From Eubacterium sp. (GTDB lineage Bacteria > Bacillota > Clostridia > Lachnospirales > Lachnospiraceae): a stretch of DNA of 64,000 nucleotides. The position numbers and the translations under genes were made by a program. How positions within the stretch are numbered: position 1 is the first letter of the stretch; each line of letters begins with the position of its first letter. The stretch spans positions 124,001 through 188,000 of the forward strand of contig JAFZRN010000033.1 in assembly GCA_017619835.1 (NCBI GenBank), given 5' to 3'. The notes beneath the pieces were generated by a model. It did not search any database and was not told the origin of the DNA. It worked only from the letters and a program-made list of their open reading frames with translations. Positions 26,324 to 35,438 of the stretch are shown here, in pieces.

Positions 26324-26866
26324 TTATACTGTGAGGATTTCTTTAGTCTTAACTTCTACCATCTTGTCGATTTCGGAAACGAACTTATCAGTAGTCTTCT
26401 GGATCTCGTCTTCCTCATCTTTAAACTCATCTTCGGAGATTTCGCCTGCCTTATTTCTCTTCTTGGCAGCTTCATTTGCATCACGTCTTACATTACGGAC
26501 AACAACCTTGGACTCCTCACCCTTTTTCTTGATATCCTTGGCAAGCTCTTTACGTCTTTCCTCTGTAAGCTCAGGGAAATTGATGATAACGCTCTTTCCG
26601 TCATTATTGGGATTAACTCCGAGGTCTGATGCCTGGATAGCCTTTGTTATCTCCTTAACCATTCCCGGCTCCCATGGAGTGATCATAAGTGTTCTTGCTT
26701 CGGGAACGGAAACGTTAGCTACACCTTGAATATTTGTCGGTGTTCCGTAGTAATCTACTGTGATCTTATCGAGAACATGCGGATTAGCACGTCCTGCTCT
26801 GATTGCCGCAAATTCCTTTGCAAGCGCATCTACTGCCTTCTGCATTTTTTCTTCATAAGCTGTCAT
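26324..26866 (-). CDS. frr: Ribosome recycling factor
   Basis: 180 aa, close to the usual 185. The signature RAGRANPHVLDKI is at residues 23-35, followed by YYGTPTNIQGVANVSVPE and the C-terminal RRDANEAAKKRNKAGEISED helix region. It releases post-termination ribosomes with EF-G. Standard position between pyrH (35 nt upstream) and uppS (11 nt downstream). Confidence 0.98.
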   Translation of the reverse strand: MTAYEEKMQKAVDALAKEFAAIRAGRANPHVLDKITVDYYGTPTNIQGVANVSVPEARTLMITPWEPGMVKEITKAIQASDLGVNPNNDGKSVIINFPELTEERRKELAKDIKKKGEESKVVVRNVRRDANEAAKKRNKAGEISEDEFKDEEDEIQKTTDKFVSEIDKMVEVKTKEILTV

Positions 26867-26901
26867 ATCTTGTAACCTCCATTTTGTTTTATGCTAGATT
26901 A

Positions 26902-27603
26902 TTATGCCAGAACCGTAGTTCCTATCTTTTCTCCGCTTACTGCCTTTATGATCGAATCTTCTTCTGAAAGTCCGAAAAGAACCATAGGCATATGATTCTC
27001 CATTGCGAGAACTGCCGAAGCAAGGTCTATTACTCCGAGCTTCTTATCAACGATCTCGGTCATGGTCATCTCATCGAATTTCTTTGCGTTCGGATTGGTC
27101 TTCGGATCGCTGTCATATACTCCGTCGATTGCTTTGGCTGCAAGTATTGCATCGCACTCTGTTTCGATCGCACGGAGCACTGCCGCCATATCTGTTGATA
27201 CATAGGGATGACTGGTTCCTCCTGCGTAGAAGATAACATATCCCTCCTGCATGGCTTCCACTGCCTTATCTCTTACGTAGAGCTCTGTCACATCACCTAT
27301 AGCATATGGTGACATGATCTTACATTTCATTCCTGCTCTTCTGAAAGCATCGGCAGCATATATGCAGTTCATGACCGTTGCGAGCATCCCTATCTGATCT
27401 GCCTTTACCCGGTCCATCTCATTGGAGCTTCTTCCTCTCCAGAAGTTTCCTCCTCCGATAACGACTCCGACTTCGATGCCTTTATCTACAACCTTTTTAA
27501 CTTCGCCGGCCACCCTCATAACTTCTTCTTCGGAAAAACCGGTCTTCTTGTCGCCGGCAAGGGCTTCACCACTTAACTTAAGTAATATTCTCTTGTACTC
27601 CAT
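26902..27603 (-). CDS. pyrH: UMP kinase
   Basis: 233 aa amino-acid-kinase-fold enzyme. ILLKLSGEALAG opens the chain, GVVIGGGNFWRGR is the phosphate loop, and DQIGMLATVMN and GTSHPYVSTDMAAVLRA follow, all as in PyrH. It phosphorylates UMP to UDP, at the head of pyrimidine nucleotide and therefore UDP-sugar supply. It starts 13 nt after the bactofilin stop. The usual rpsB-tsf genes upstream are replaced by the bactofilin gene. Confidence 0.97.
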   Translation of the reverse strand: MEYKRILLKLSGEALAGDKKTGFSEEEVMRVAGEVKKVVDKGIEVGVVIGGGNFWRGRSSNEMDRVKADQIGMLATVMNCIYAADAFRRAGMKCKIMSPYAIGDVTELYVRDKAVEAMQEGYVIFYAGGTSHPYVSTDMAAVLRAIETECDAILAAKAIDGVYDSDPKTNPNAKKFDEMTMTEIVDKKLGVIDLASAVLAMENHMPMVLFGLSEEDSIIKAVSGEKIGTTVLA

Positions 27604-27616
27604 TTTTACCTCGGTC

Positions 27617-28516
27617 CTAACTTAAAGATTCTATATCGCCATTAAAATATTTATCTACATCCACACTTGCATATACCTGTCTGCAGAAGCCGTCCACGAT
27701 GGCACCGCTGCTGATATCCACTGACTTGGATTTGATATTCCCCACAACGATCGCCGTAGACTCAAGGACAACCTCATCCCTGATATCCATATCACCCTTT
27801 ACTGCTCCGGCAACAACTGCTTTCTCTGCGTAAATGTTTCCTACTGTCACAGAGCCTGCTCCGATCTTGATAGTTCCATTTACTCTTATCTCACCGGTGA
27901 TATTTGCTTCTTCGCCATAGAGATCACCTGCATTAACATCGCCTGTGACTTTTCCGCTTACTATAAGCTTTCCGGTACACTTGATGTTACCATCTACACG
28001 TCCTCTGACTTCAACATCGCCTTCGGATTCTATATTTCCCGTTATTATCGTATCTTTAGTGATGAAAGTTGTATCTTCGCCGAAGCTTACGAGTTCCTCG
28101 CTGGATCTGAGTTCCTTTTCCATTTCAGCCACCTGTGATTCCTTCTTAGCTGAAGGTTTCTTTTCGTCCTTTTTCTTTTCTTTCTTCTTTGGGTCTTCCT
28201 TTGATGCCGCAGGCTTATCCTTTACAGCTTTTTCTTTTGCCGCATCTTCACCGGGTTCTTCCTTGGGTTCCTCGGCGGCCGGAGTGCCATTTGCATCTGA
28301 CTCGGAAGTTTCGGGCTGAGGCTCCGGTTCCTTCTTTGACTTCACCTTGATGGTGAGATTATCGATCCCGTCGTCAGGTTCCGTCTCTTTGGATTCGGCA
28401 AAGGATGAATGAGTTTTAAGTTCAACCATATCCTCTTCAAGATCAACGTTTTCGTCAGTCATCACACTCTTTACTGCCTGGGCAAAGCTTCTGTTTTTAT
28501 TACTATATTTTGGCAT
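27617..28516 (-). CDS. Bactofilin family protein with long acidic/lysine-rich linker
   Basis: 299 aa from ATG at 28516, chosen because AAGGGGG lies eight bases upstream, inside the longer frame from 28534. Residues 55-125 are a low-complexity charged stretch rich in Glu, Lys, Pro and Ala (KKKEKKKDEKKPSAKK). Residues 140-290 are the DUF583 beta-helix of bactofilins: GNIESEGDVEVRGRVDGNIK and repeats such as GKLIVSGKVTGDVNAGDL. Bactofilins polymerise without nucleotide and organise cell wall growth or surface structures. It heads the pyrH operon, an unusual neighbour; whether it organises the glycan or wall synthesis encoded downstream is speculation. Confidence 0.9.
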   Translation of the reverse strand: MPKYSNKNRSFAQAVKSVMTDENVDLEEDMVELKTHSSFAESKETEPDDGIDNLTIKVKSKKEPEPQPETSESDANGTPAAEEPKEEPGEDAAKEKAVKDKPAASKEDPKKKEKKKDEKKPSAKKESQVAEMEKELRSSEELVSFGEDTTFITKDTIITGNIESEGDVEVRGRVDGNIKCTGKLIVSGKVTGDVNAGDLYGEEANITGEIRVNGTIKIGAGSVTVGNIYAEKAVVAGAVKGDMDIRDEVVLESTAIVVGNIKSKSVDISSGAIVDGFCRQVYASVDVDKYFNGDIESLS

Positions 28517-28534
28517 TGCAATTCCCCCTTGCAT

Positions 28535-28742
28535 TTTCTACTCACATCAAGTAGTATTCTACCATAACAGAGAGTTTTATGAAAGAATCTTTATACTTTT
28601 TGCTAAAATTCTTTATAGTTCACAGATATTCTGTAAACCTTTTACAATATTTTTTTAGTTCGTTAATAGTTTGTTCATATTTATGGTTTATATTTTAACC
28701 ATAGATTTTTCATAACTCTCTCACCCTAATGAATAGTGTATA
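28535..28742. other. AT-rich intergenic region upstream of the bactofilin gene, with two palindromes
   Basis: About 210 bp without a gene. It must hold the promoter of the bactofilin-pyrH-frr-uppS-cdsA transcript, but I see no convincing -35/-10 pair. Two inverted repeats are present: TATGGTT/AACCATA (28682-28688 and 28697-28703) and GTTCACAG/CTGTAAAC with one mismatch (28618-28625 and 28631-28638). Either could be a regulator site. Confidence 0.4.
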
Positions 28743-28745
28743 TTT

Positions 28746-28775
28746 AAGGCATCTCACTCGGAGATGCCTTTTTTC
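28746..28775 (+). terminator. Strong hairpin with T-run facing the plus strand
   Basis: AAGGCATCTC (28746-28755) pairs perfectly with GAGATGCCTT (28761-28770) around a five-base loop, followed on the plus strand by TTTT-C-TTTT. The symporter gene ends eight bases to the right on the minus strand, where the hairpin is followed only by AAATATA, a poor U-tract. As an intrinsic terminator it therefore fits a plus-strand transcript, though it may also work weakly for the symporter. Confidence 0.55.
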
Positions 28776-28777
28776 TT

Positions 28778-30232
28778 TTAGTTTACTATCCTGTGCTTGA
28801 TGTCGTCGTACTCATCAAGGACTTCCTGGGAAGGCTTGGGAGTGATGAGACTCACAAGTATTATCATCAGGAAAGATACGAGCATCGAAAGTGCTACGGA
28901 ATTAACTCCCAGGAGATCCGAAAGAGATAATCTTACATCACTATCTCCGAAAAAGGCTGCATATTTGAAAAAGGGAACCGCAGCCAGACCGCTTATAAGT
29001 CCGGCGATACAGCCGAACTTATTCATTCTTCTCCATCTTAAGGACATAAGTACTGTAGGTGCTACAGCGCAGCCGAGAGCGCCTATAAACGTTACTATAA
29101 GGTTAATGGATATAAAATTCAGACACTCTCCCACCACATAGCAGATGATCGAGATAATGAACGTAATAACGATGATATAAAGCTTCTCTCTGCTCTTTCT
29201 TATCCTTACCAGTCTTCCCGCACGGATTATATCATCATAGATTATCGTAACTACCACATGAAGTGATCCTTCGAATGTGATCACCATTGCAAGCACGATC
29301 ATTAAGATATAGAGATATCCAAGTGCAACTCCCATATTTCCATTCTGAGAAAGACATTTAAAGAAACGGGCTATGTAAATCGAAAGAGAACCCGTAAGCT
29401 TTTCGGGATACAGATACCCTCTCGAGATGACCCCCATAATGGCGGCAGCCGCAAAAAAGATAAAGAGATAGATTATCATAACGAACTTTCCGACATTTAT
29501 CTTACTTGAATCATTGGCTGAGAAAAAGACCGAGAGCAGAAAAGGTATACCCGAAGTAAGGAGCCCCATAAAGATAAGGGATATATAATCCTCGGGTACA
29601 AGCAGCTTTCCGTTATGATACAGGACGTTCATATAGTCGCTAACACTTCCGGTCACATCCATTGCCATCATGTTCTGGATGAGTGTATGAATCCCCATTG
29701 TTTTAAATGCGAATATGCTGATAATGATAATGACAGCCAGCAGGAAGACTGCCTTAAAAAGAGCGGTTCTTGCTATGGAATCAAAGCCGCTGAGTCCAAG
29801 ATAAAGTGCTATTGAAAAGCATACCAGAAATGTTGTGAAAGTTGTATCCAGGCCGAATACAGCATAGAGAATGATTCCCAGCTCCTTTATCATAAGAGAC
29901 ATGATCACCATCGTAAGGATCACTATCTCGCTGGAAGCGACAATCCTCAGATACTCTTTACTGTCACCGAAACGATATTTGAAATAAGACGGGAGCGAGA
30001 GGATGTTCTTGTGGCGTCTCGCATAACGCATGAGTCTGTAGGATTCAAAGTTCCAGACAAAAGCCATACAGATAATGATACCCACAAACTCCCAGAATAC
30101 TCCTGCACCGAACAGATATACGTAAAAGGGCAGAATAATAGCACCTGTAAATGCAACCACAAATACAGTGCTTATAAGGCCTAATTCGTAGCCTCTTATG
30201 TTGTTGCCAAGTGCATATTTTCTACGTTCCAT
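28778..30232 (-). CDS. Sodium:solute symporter (SSS family)
   Basis: 484 aa from ATG at 30232, preceded by AAGGGG. A longer reading from 30250 would begin at a TTG lying inside a palindromic repeat and is rejected. About 13 membrane segments are visible; GYELGLISTVFVVAFTGAI at the start, FWEFVGIIICM and the LGLSGFDSIARTALFKAVFLL stretch fit the LeuT-like fold of the SSS/PutP family. Members import amino acids, sugars, pantothenate or carboxylates with sodium. The substrate cannot be assigned. It stands between thiN and the bactofilin region, not clearly part of either operon. Confidence 0.8.
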   Translation of the reverse strand: MERRKYALGNNIRGYELGLISTVFVVAFTGAIILPFYVYLFGAGVFWEFVGIIICMAFVWNFESYRLMRYARRHKNILSLPSYFKYRFGDSKEYLRIVASSEIVILTMVIMSLMIKELGIILYAVFGLDTTFTTFLVCFSIALYLGLSGFDSIARTALFKAVFLLAVIIIISIFAFKTMGIHTLIQNMMAMDVTGSVSDYMNVLYHNGKLLVPEDYISLIFMGLLTSGIPFLLSVFFSANDSSKINVGKFVMIIYLFIFFAAAAIMGVISRGYLYPEKLTGSLSIYIARFFKCLSQNGNMGVALGYLYILMIVLAMVITFEGSLHVVVTIIYDDIIRAGRLVRIRKSREKLYIIVITFIISIICYVVGECLNFISINLIVTFIGALGCAVAPTVLMSLRWRRMNKFGCIAGLISGLAAVPFFKYAAFFGDSDVRLSLSDLLGVNSVALSMLVSFLMIILVSLITPKPSQEVLDEYDDIKHRIVN

Positions 30233-30242
30233 GAGTCCCCTT

Positions 30243-30275
30243 CGTGACAATTTACCTCAGAGATGATTTGTCACA
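30243..30275 (-). repeat. Palindromic repeat, copy 1 (divergent)
   Basis: GTGACAA (30244-30250) and TTGTCAC (30268-30274) flank a 17-nt loop between thiN and the symporter. It resembles the three copies at 36481, 38847 and 44212 but its loop is more diverged. Confidence 0.6.
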
Positions 30276-30277
30276 TT

Positions 30278-30931
30278 TTAGTCAATGCTTTCAATGATGA
30301 TTATGTGATCGTCAGATTCTATGATTCCTTCCTCTTCTACCAGCTCATTGCTGATCCCCCTGCCCGAAGACTGGGATAGTGTAATATCTGTTACATCGTA
30401 TTTGAAGCCGCTGATAGTTTTTATATGGGCTTCTTTTTCCAGCGGAAGAATTGAAATATATTTTCCGAATAAGTTTTCTTTCTTTATTTGGGTTGTTCCC
30501 TTTGAAATCCTGATCCTGTTGGTACTGTCGATTATGAATGCAGGGATTCCTCTGTCGGCACATTCTCTTAAAAGAAAAATCGAATTGATAGTCTGGTCGA
30601 GTCTGGTACCGGTGCAGCCCATCATGATTATCTCAGAAGGATTATGTTCGAATGCATATCTTAGAGCATGCTCTGTATCTGTATCATCTTTCTCCGGGAT
30701 GAGTTTTTCTACTTTATCCGGGAGTTTTTCTTTTATCAGAGCAAGCTCTGATCCGTCTACGGAATCAAAATCTCCTATCGCCCTGTCGATCGGGATTCCC
30801 GCAGAGATAGCATGCAGGGTGCCGCGGTCGGCTGTTAGAACGAGGGCATCGTCGGAGATTCTGTCATATGTTGTTTTTAACTGGTCCGGGGAGATAGTTC
30901 CGCCGGCGATGATTAAACATACCATTGTCAC
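30278..30931 (-). CDS. thiN: Thiamine pyrophosphokinase
   Basis: 217 aa. CLIIAGG opens the chain; ADRGTLHAISAGI and AIGDFDSVDGSE provide the ATP/Mg-binding Asp residues, then PEKDDTDTEHALRYA and GCTGTRLDQTINSIFLL, the TPK catalytic block. It makes thiamine diphosphate from thiamine and ATP. Start ATG overlaps the rpe stop by 4 nt (ATGA). The order rsgA-rpe-thiN is widespread in Firmicutes. ThDP is also the cofactor of the enzyme at 22980..24776. Confidence 0.95.
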   Translation of the reverse strand: MTMVCLIIAGGTISPDQLKTTYDRISDDALVLTADRGTLHAISAGIPIDRAIGDFDSVDGSELALIKEKLPDKVEKLIPEKDDTDTEHALRYAFEHNPSEIIMMGCTGTRLDQTINSIFLLRECADRGIPAFIIDSTNRIRISKGTTQIKKENLFGKYISILPLEKEAHIKTISGFKYDVTDITLSQSSGRGISNELVEEEGIIESDDHIIIIESID

Positions 30932-31584
30932 ATTTTCTCATTTAAAATACTTAGAAAGCTTTTAACATTATCGGTTATGTTGCCTTTGAAGACTGCGGAG
31001 CCGGTTACTATCATGTTGGCACCGGCATCGAGGATGTCGCGGACGTTATCGAGGTATATTCCGCCATCTACTTCTACATCAACACCATATGGTTCTGCCA
31101 TCCGGCGTGCTTCGCGGAGTCTGTCAAATGCTTCGGGCATGAAGCTCTGGCCTCCGAAACCGGGTTCTACGCTCATTATGAGAATCTGATCCAGTTTATC
31201 GATATATGGCGCAAGAACACTTACGGGAGTTGCCGGCTTAATTGACATTCCGACTCTGAGACCCATTTCCCTGATAAGGCTTATATCACGGTCAACATCC
31301 GTTGTTGCCTCGTAATGGAATGTGATATTATCGGCACCGGCCTCAGCCATATGCTTAAAGTATCTGCTGGGCTCCTGAACCATCATATGTACGTCCAGAA
31401 ACGCATCGGGAAGAATCTTTCTGACGTATTTAAGAACAGGAGGGCCAAAGGATATATTGGGCACGAAAGCGCCGTCCATTATATCTACATGGATGGTATT
31501 GGCTCCTGCATTATAAACCTCATTCAGGTCTCTCTCTATGTTTCCAAAATCTATTGAAAGCATGGATGGTGCGAGTATATTCAT
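30928..31584 (-). CDS. rpe: Ribulose-phosphate 3-epimerase
   Basis: 218 aa TIM barrel from ATG at 31584; AGGAGG lies eight bases before this ATG but only two before the alternative ATG at 31590. ILAPSMLSIDFGN, HVDIMDGAFVPNISFGP and MSVEPGFGGQSF are the conserved strands with the metal-binding His and Asp residues. It interconverts ribulose-5-P and xylulose-5-P in the pentose phosphate pathway. Start overlaps the rsgA stop (TAATG), and its stop overlaps thiN. Confidence 0.96.
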   Translation of the reverse strand: MNILAPSMLSIDFGNIERDLNEVYNAGANTIHVDIMDGAFVPNISFGPPVLKYVRKILPDAFLDVHMMVQEPSRYFKHMAEAGADNITFHYEATTDVDRDISLIREMGLRVGMSIKPATPVSVLAPYIDKLDQILIMSVEPGFGGQSFMPEAFDRLREARRMAEPYGVDVEVDGGIYLDNVRDILDAGANMIVTGSAVFKGNITDNVKSFLSILNEKM

Positions 31585-32462
31585 TACCATTTCCTCCTGG
31601 TTTTTATACTGCCGTACATTTCTTTATAGCTGTTATATCTTGTCTCGGATATTGTTCCGTCTGAAACCTTATCTCTTATCACGCATTCGGGTTCCGAAAT
31701 GTGTGAGCAAAGCGAAAACTTACATCCGCCGAGATATGGTATAAATTCTCTCATAAGACTTCCCAGCTCTGTTTCATCCTGACATAAAAGCTCGATCGAG
31801 CTGTAGCCAGGAGTATCGTAAACGAAGCTTTCATCATCAAGACTCATGATCTCGGTATGTCTTGTAGTATTCTTTCCACGGCCGATCTTTTTACTGATAT
31901 CTCCGATCTCTACTTCGCTATCCGGGATCAGATTCTTTATAAGGGATGATTTTCCGACTCCGGAGGGTCCCGAGAGAACCGTGCTTTTACCCGAGAGGAA
32001 CTCTCTTACTTTATCAATCCCTTCACCGGTCTTATTGGATATCATAAAAACCTCATAACCGGCATTTTCATATACCGAAGATATATCGTTTAATTCTTCT
32101 TCACTAAGCAAATCTATCTTTGTTATGCAGATGCTGACAGGCATATCCTGCTGCTGCATATTTGCAAGGAATCTGTCGATAAGCCCGAGACTAACGTTAG
32201 GATTCTTAACAGAAAAAACAAGCAGCGCCTGATCTGCATTTGCTACTGCAGGTCTGATGAGCTCGGTGGTTCTTTCATGAATATCAAGAAGATAGGCCTT
32301 GCCCTCTTCTCCTGTCGGTTCGATATCCACGATATCCCCTATTAGCGGCGTTATGCCTTCTTTTCTGAAAAGCCCTCTGGCTCTGCATTCATATAAAGTA
32401 TGGGCGGCTACTACATAGTAGAAGCCGCCTACGCCTTTAATGATCTTACCCTTTATTTTCAT
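31584..32462 (-). CDS. rsgA: Ribosome small subunit GTPase RsgA
   Basis: 292 aa circularly permuted GTPase. An N-terminal OB fold is followed by TKID (residues 114-117, G4), then the P-loop GPSGVGKS (165-172, G1) and DTPG (G3), confirming the permuted order. The C-terminal zinc knuckle is visible as CKFSLCSHISEPEC. It tests late 30S maturation. It starts one base after the prkC stop, as in many Firmicutes where prpC-prkC-rsgA-rpe are together. Confidence 0.96.
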   Translation of the reverse strand: MKIKGKIIKGVGGFYYVVAAHTLYECRARGLFRKEGITPLIGDIVDIEPTGEEGKAYLLDIHERTTELIRPAVANADQALLVFSVKNPNVSLGLIDRFLANMQQQDMPVSICITKIDLLSEEELNDISSVYENAGYEVFMISNKTGEGIDKVREFLSGKSTVLSGPSGVGKSSLIKNLIPDSEVEIGDISKKIGRGKNTTRHTEIMSLDDESFVYDTPGYSSIELLCQDETELGSLMREFIPYLGGCKFSLCSHISEPECVIRDKVSDGTISETRYNSYKEMYGSIKTRRKW

Positions 32463-32463
32463 A

Positions 32464-34707
32464 TTACATCTCTTCGTAGGAAAGTGTTATATCCTGAGAG
32501 TATGATGAGGTTACATCCTCTCCATCCTCAGTTTCAACGATAAATGTAACTGTTCCGTTATTATAACTGAGTCCTTCGTAGGTGCCTTTTACTTTGATCG
32601 TGTCACCGGAATCGCTGGTCTGGAATGCCAGATATGTACCGGAATCATCTGCTATGAATACGGTAACCTTTACATTTACATCCCAGAGATCCTCGTCATC
32701 TGTGGAGATGCTTCCCTTAACCTTTCCGCGGTAAGACTTCTTCTCTGCACCTTTGCTTATAACAAAGTCAACTGTCGTGCCTTCCTTAACCTCGGTCTTA
32801 GCTGCTACGCTCTGACGGAACACTTCGCCTTCGGGAACATCTGAATTATATTCATAATTAACCTGACCTACCTTAAGTCCTGCAGATTCAAGCTTACCCT
32901 TAGCGGTAGCTTCTGTAAGGCCTGTAAGGTCGGGTACTTCTACTATCTTTTCTTCCTTGCCTTCGCTGACGTACATGATGATTGTTTCGCCTGCTTTAAG
33001 CTTGGAACCCGCCTTAGGATCGGTAGAGATTACCTTTCCTTTTTCCATCTCATCATCAAACTTATATGAGCGGGTCGGCTTGAAGCCCTGCTTCTCGAGG
33101 ATCTCGAAAGCTTCATCCTCGTCCATACCCTTTACATCTGTAACCTCAAGTTCCTCGGCACCGGAGCTGACTGTGATTATCAGCTGTGTATCCTTTGGAA
33201 TCTGGGTCTTTGCTTCAACATTCTGGCTTATAACATAGCCTTCCTTTACATCTGTTGAATTCTCTTCAACAAACTTAAAGTTATTAAGTCCAACTTCCTT
33301 AAGAGACTTCTCTGCTGCCTTCTGGCTGAGACCCACAACATCCGGCATCTCGATCATCTTAACTTCTTCGGTAACTTCTTCCGTTGTTGTTTCGGTTGTA
33401 GTTGCTTCCTCTTTCTTCTTTCCGAAGTCAAACCATCCGGCCATATTTCCGATGAATACGAACAGAAGTACTGCAACGATAACTGCTGCTGCGATACCGC
33501 CGATCATTACAGCTTTTTCAAGCTTCGGATCAACGTCATCCTCGTCTTCATCCTCTTCTCTGTCACGACTGGGTCTGTAGTATTCTTCATCCTCTTCATC
33601 GTCGACCTTCTTGAGATTCGTTTTTCTATGCTCCGGTCTTCTCGGAGCTTCTTCTTCATAATCATCATATTCTTCCTGTTCAGCCGCCTTAAGGATAGCC
33701 TCAATCCTGCTTCTGTCAGGAGAAACCTCTGAAGATGCCGGTGCGACAACTGTGTCATCTCCGACATAATCATGATTAGCCACACCCTTGATAGCACTGC
33801 CGTTCTTGATCTTCTGCATATCTTCATTGGTGAACTGCTGTGTCGGTGCTCCTGGCACTGTAGGTGTCGCAACTATTATATCGATATTGGGATTATCTTT
33901 AACTCTGTTAAGATCTGCTATAAGAGCAGCCGCTGTAAGATATCTTCTCTCCGGCTTCTTCTGGGTAGCCTTGAGGATTATCTTCTCAAAGCTCGGGTAG
34001 ATATCCGGATAAAGTTCACGTGGCTGAATCATTTCATTCTGAATGTGCATTAATGCTATGGCAACATTTGTATCACCTTCAAAAGGTACCCTTCCGGTAA
34101 CCATTTCATACATTGTGATACCAAGCGAATATATATCGCTTCGCTCATCGCTGTAACCGCCACGAGCCTGCTCGGGTGAAATATAATGAACCGAACCGAT
34201 TCCGGTTGTAGACATGGTTGTAGAGGTAGCAGCCTTCGCGATACCGAAGTCCGTTACCTTGATATTTCCACTCTTGGAAACAATGATATTCTGAGGTTTG
34301 ATATCTCTGTGGATTACATGATGCTCATGAGCAGCCTCAAGTCCGGATGCAATCTGGATTGAAAAATCAATAGCCTGATTCATGTTGAGTCTGCCGTTGA
34401 GGTTGATATACTCCTTAAGAGTGATACCCTCAACCAGCTCCATAACTATAAAGTATCTTCCGTCATCTTCACAAACATCATAAACACTGACTATATTGGG
34501 ATGCGTAAGTCCTGCTGAAGACTGTGCCTCTGCGCGGAACTTGGACACGAAATTCTGATCTGAACTGTAATCGGACTTAAGAACCTTGATTGCGACAAAT
34601 CTGCGAAGTCTCTCGTCCTTCGCACGATAAACAGTCGACATACCGCCGGTTCCGACCACATCTATAATTTCATATCTATCATCCAATATTGTACCAGGTT
34701 TTAACAT
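32464..34707 (-). CDS. prkC: Ser/Thr protein kinase with PASTA repeats
   Basis: 747 aa. The kinase domain (1-270) has VVGTGGMSTVYRAKD, Lys41, HRDIKPQN (Asp135) and DFGIAKA (Asp153). A charged linker (about 330-400) full of Asp and Glu precedes one membrane helix (near 403-425). Outside are three PASTA repeats, starting near EMPDVVGLSQKAAEK, EVTDVKGMDEDEAFE and EVPDLTGLTEATAKG, then a C-terminal domain of about 100 residues not typical of PrkC. It senses muropeptides or lipid II and controls wall synthesis and translation. It is paired with the phosphatase just upstream (11-nt gap). Confidence 0.96.
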   Translation of the reverse strand: MLKPGTILDDRYEIIDVVGTGGMSTVYRAKDERLRRFVAIKVLKSDYSSDQNFVSKFRAEAQSSAGLTHPNIVSVYDVCEDDGRYFIVMELVEGITLKEYINLNGRLNMNQAIDFSIQIASGLEAAHEHHVIHRDIKPQNIIVSKSGNIKVTDFGIAKAATSTTMSTTGIGSVHYISPEQARGGYSDERSDIYSLGITMYEMVTGRVPFEGDTNVAIALMHIQNEMIQPRELYPDIYPSFEKIILKATQKKPERRYLTAAALIADLNRVKDNPNIDIIVATPTVPGAPTQQFTNEDMQKIKNGSAIKGVANHDYVGDDTVVAPASSEVSPDRSRIEAILKAAEQEEYDDYEEEAPRRPEHRKTNLKKVDDEEDEEYYRPSRDREEDEDEDDVDPKLEKAVMIGGIAAAVIVAVLLFVFIGNMAGWFDFGKKKEEATTTETTTEEVTEEVKMIEMPDVVGLSQKAAEKSLKEVGLNNFKFVEENSTDVKEGYVISQNVEAKTQIPKDTQLIITVSSGAEELEVTDVKGMDEDEAFEILEKQGFKPTRSYKFDDEMEKGKVISTDPKAGSKLKAGETIIMYVSEGKEEKIVEVPDLTGLTEATAKGKLESAGLKVGQVNYEYNSDVPEGEVFRQSVAAKTEVKEGTTVDFVISKGAEKKSYRGKVKGSISTDDEDLWDVNVKVTVFIADDSGTYLAFQTSDSGDTIKVKGTYEGLSYNNGTVTFIVETEDGEDVTSSYSQDITLSYEEM

Positions 34708-34718
34708 AGTGCACCTCT

Positions 34719-35438
34719 CTATATCGAAATAACTATTACGGATATGTTGTCATTTCCGCCATAATAGTTAGCTCTTTCAATTAATGAATCTACTGTCTCG
34801 TCAGCGTCGGCATTTTCCATGATGATGTCTTTGATCTCGTCATCCTCGACCATATTGGAAAGTCCGTCCGAACACAGTAAGATCTTATCACCCTCGGAAA
34901 GTGATATCTGGAAGAAATCAGGCATCGCCTCATCCCTTGAGCCCATTGCTCTCGTTATTATATTCTTCTCGGGATGATTTCTTCCTTTATTCCGCTCCAG
35001 CTGGCCGCTTCTTATAAGCTCCTCTACCAGGGAGTGATCCATAGTAATCTGCGTAATCGAATCATTTACAAGATAAAGCCTGCTGTCACCGATATTGGCA
35101 ACATAGAGCTCTTTATCTATAAGAACTGCGGCCACCATCGTGGTGCCCATGCCCATTTTGTCCTTATCCTTCTCGGCTTCCTTAAAAAGCTCATTACTTG
35201 CAAAGACAAAGGCCCTCTTTAAAAGGGAAATGGGGTTTCTAACGGTCGACTTACGAATGAAGTCAATAACAACACTAATAGCATATCTCGAAGCAAAGTC
35301 GCCTGCCGCATGTCCGCCCATGCCATCTGCTACGATGTAGAGATTCGGCAATGGTCCGACCGGCGTATCGCTTATGAATATGCTATCCTGATTATTGCTT
35401 CTTTTTCTTCCCTTATCAGTCTTTCCGGTAGAAATCAA
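34719..35438 (-). CDS. stp: PP2C-type Ser/Thr phosphatase
   Basis: 239 aa PPM-family phosphatase with RKRSNNQDS (Asp18), VADGMGGHAAGDFAS (Asp38, Gly39) and LLCSDGLSNMVEDDEI, and GGNDNISVIV at the end, giving the metal-binding aspartates. It reverses PrkC phosphorylation. The start overlaps the rlmN stop by 4 nt (ATGA) and prkC follows 11 nt after its stop, the usual Firmicutes arrangement. Confidence 0.96.
   Translation of the reverse strand: MISTGKTDKGRKRSNNQDSIFISDTPVGPLPNLYIVADGMGGHAAGDFASRYAISVVIDFIRKSTVRNPISLLKRAFVFASNELFKEAEKDKDKMGMGTTMVAAVLIDKELYVANIGDSRLYLVNDSITQITMDHSLVEELIRSGQLERNKGRNHPEKNIITRAMGSRDEAMPDFFQISLSEGDKILLCSDGLSNMVEDDEIKDIIMENADADETVDSLIERANYYGGNDNISVIVISI

Noticed and set aside
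30233-30250. N-terminal extension of the symporter
   Set aside because: Starts at TTG inside the palindromic repeat; ATG at 30232 has a proper ribosome site.
30321-30965. 214-codon plus-strand frame opposite thiN
   Set aside because: thiN is clearly coding; the plus frame lacks a ribosome site and has serine-rich antisense-type composition.
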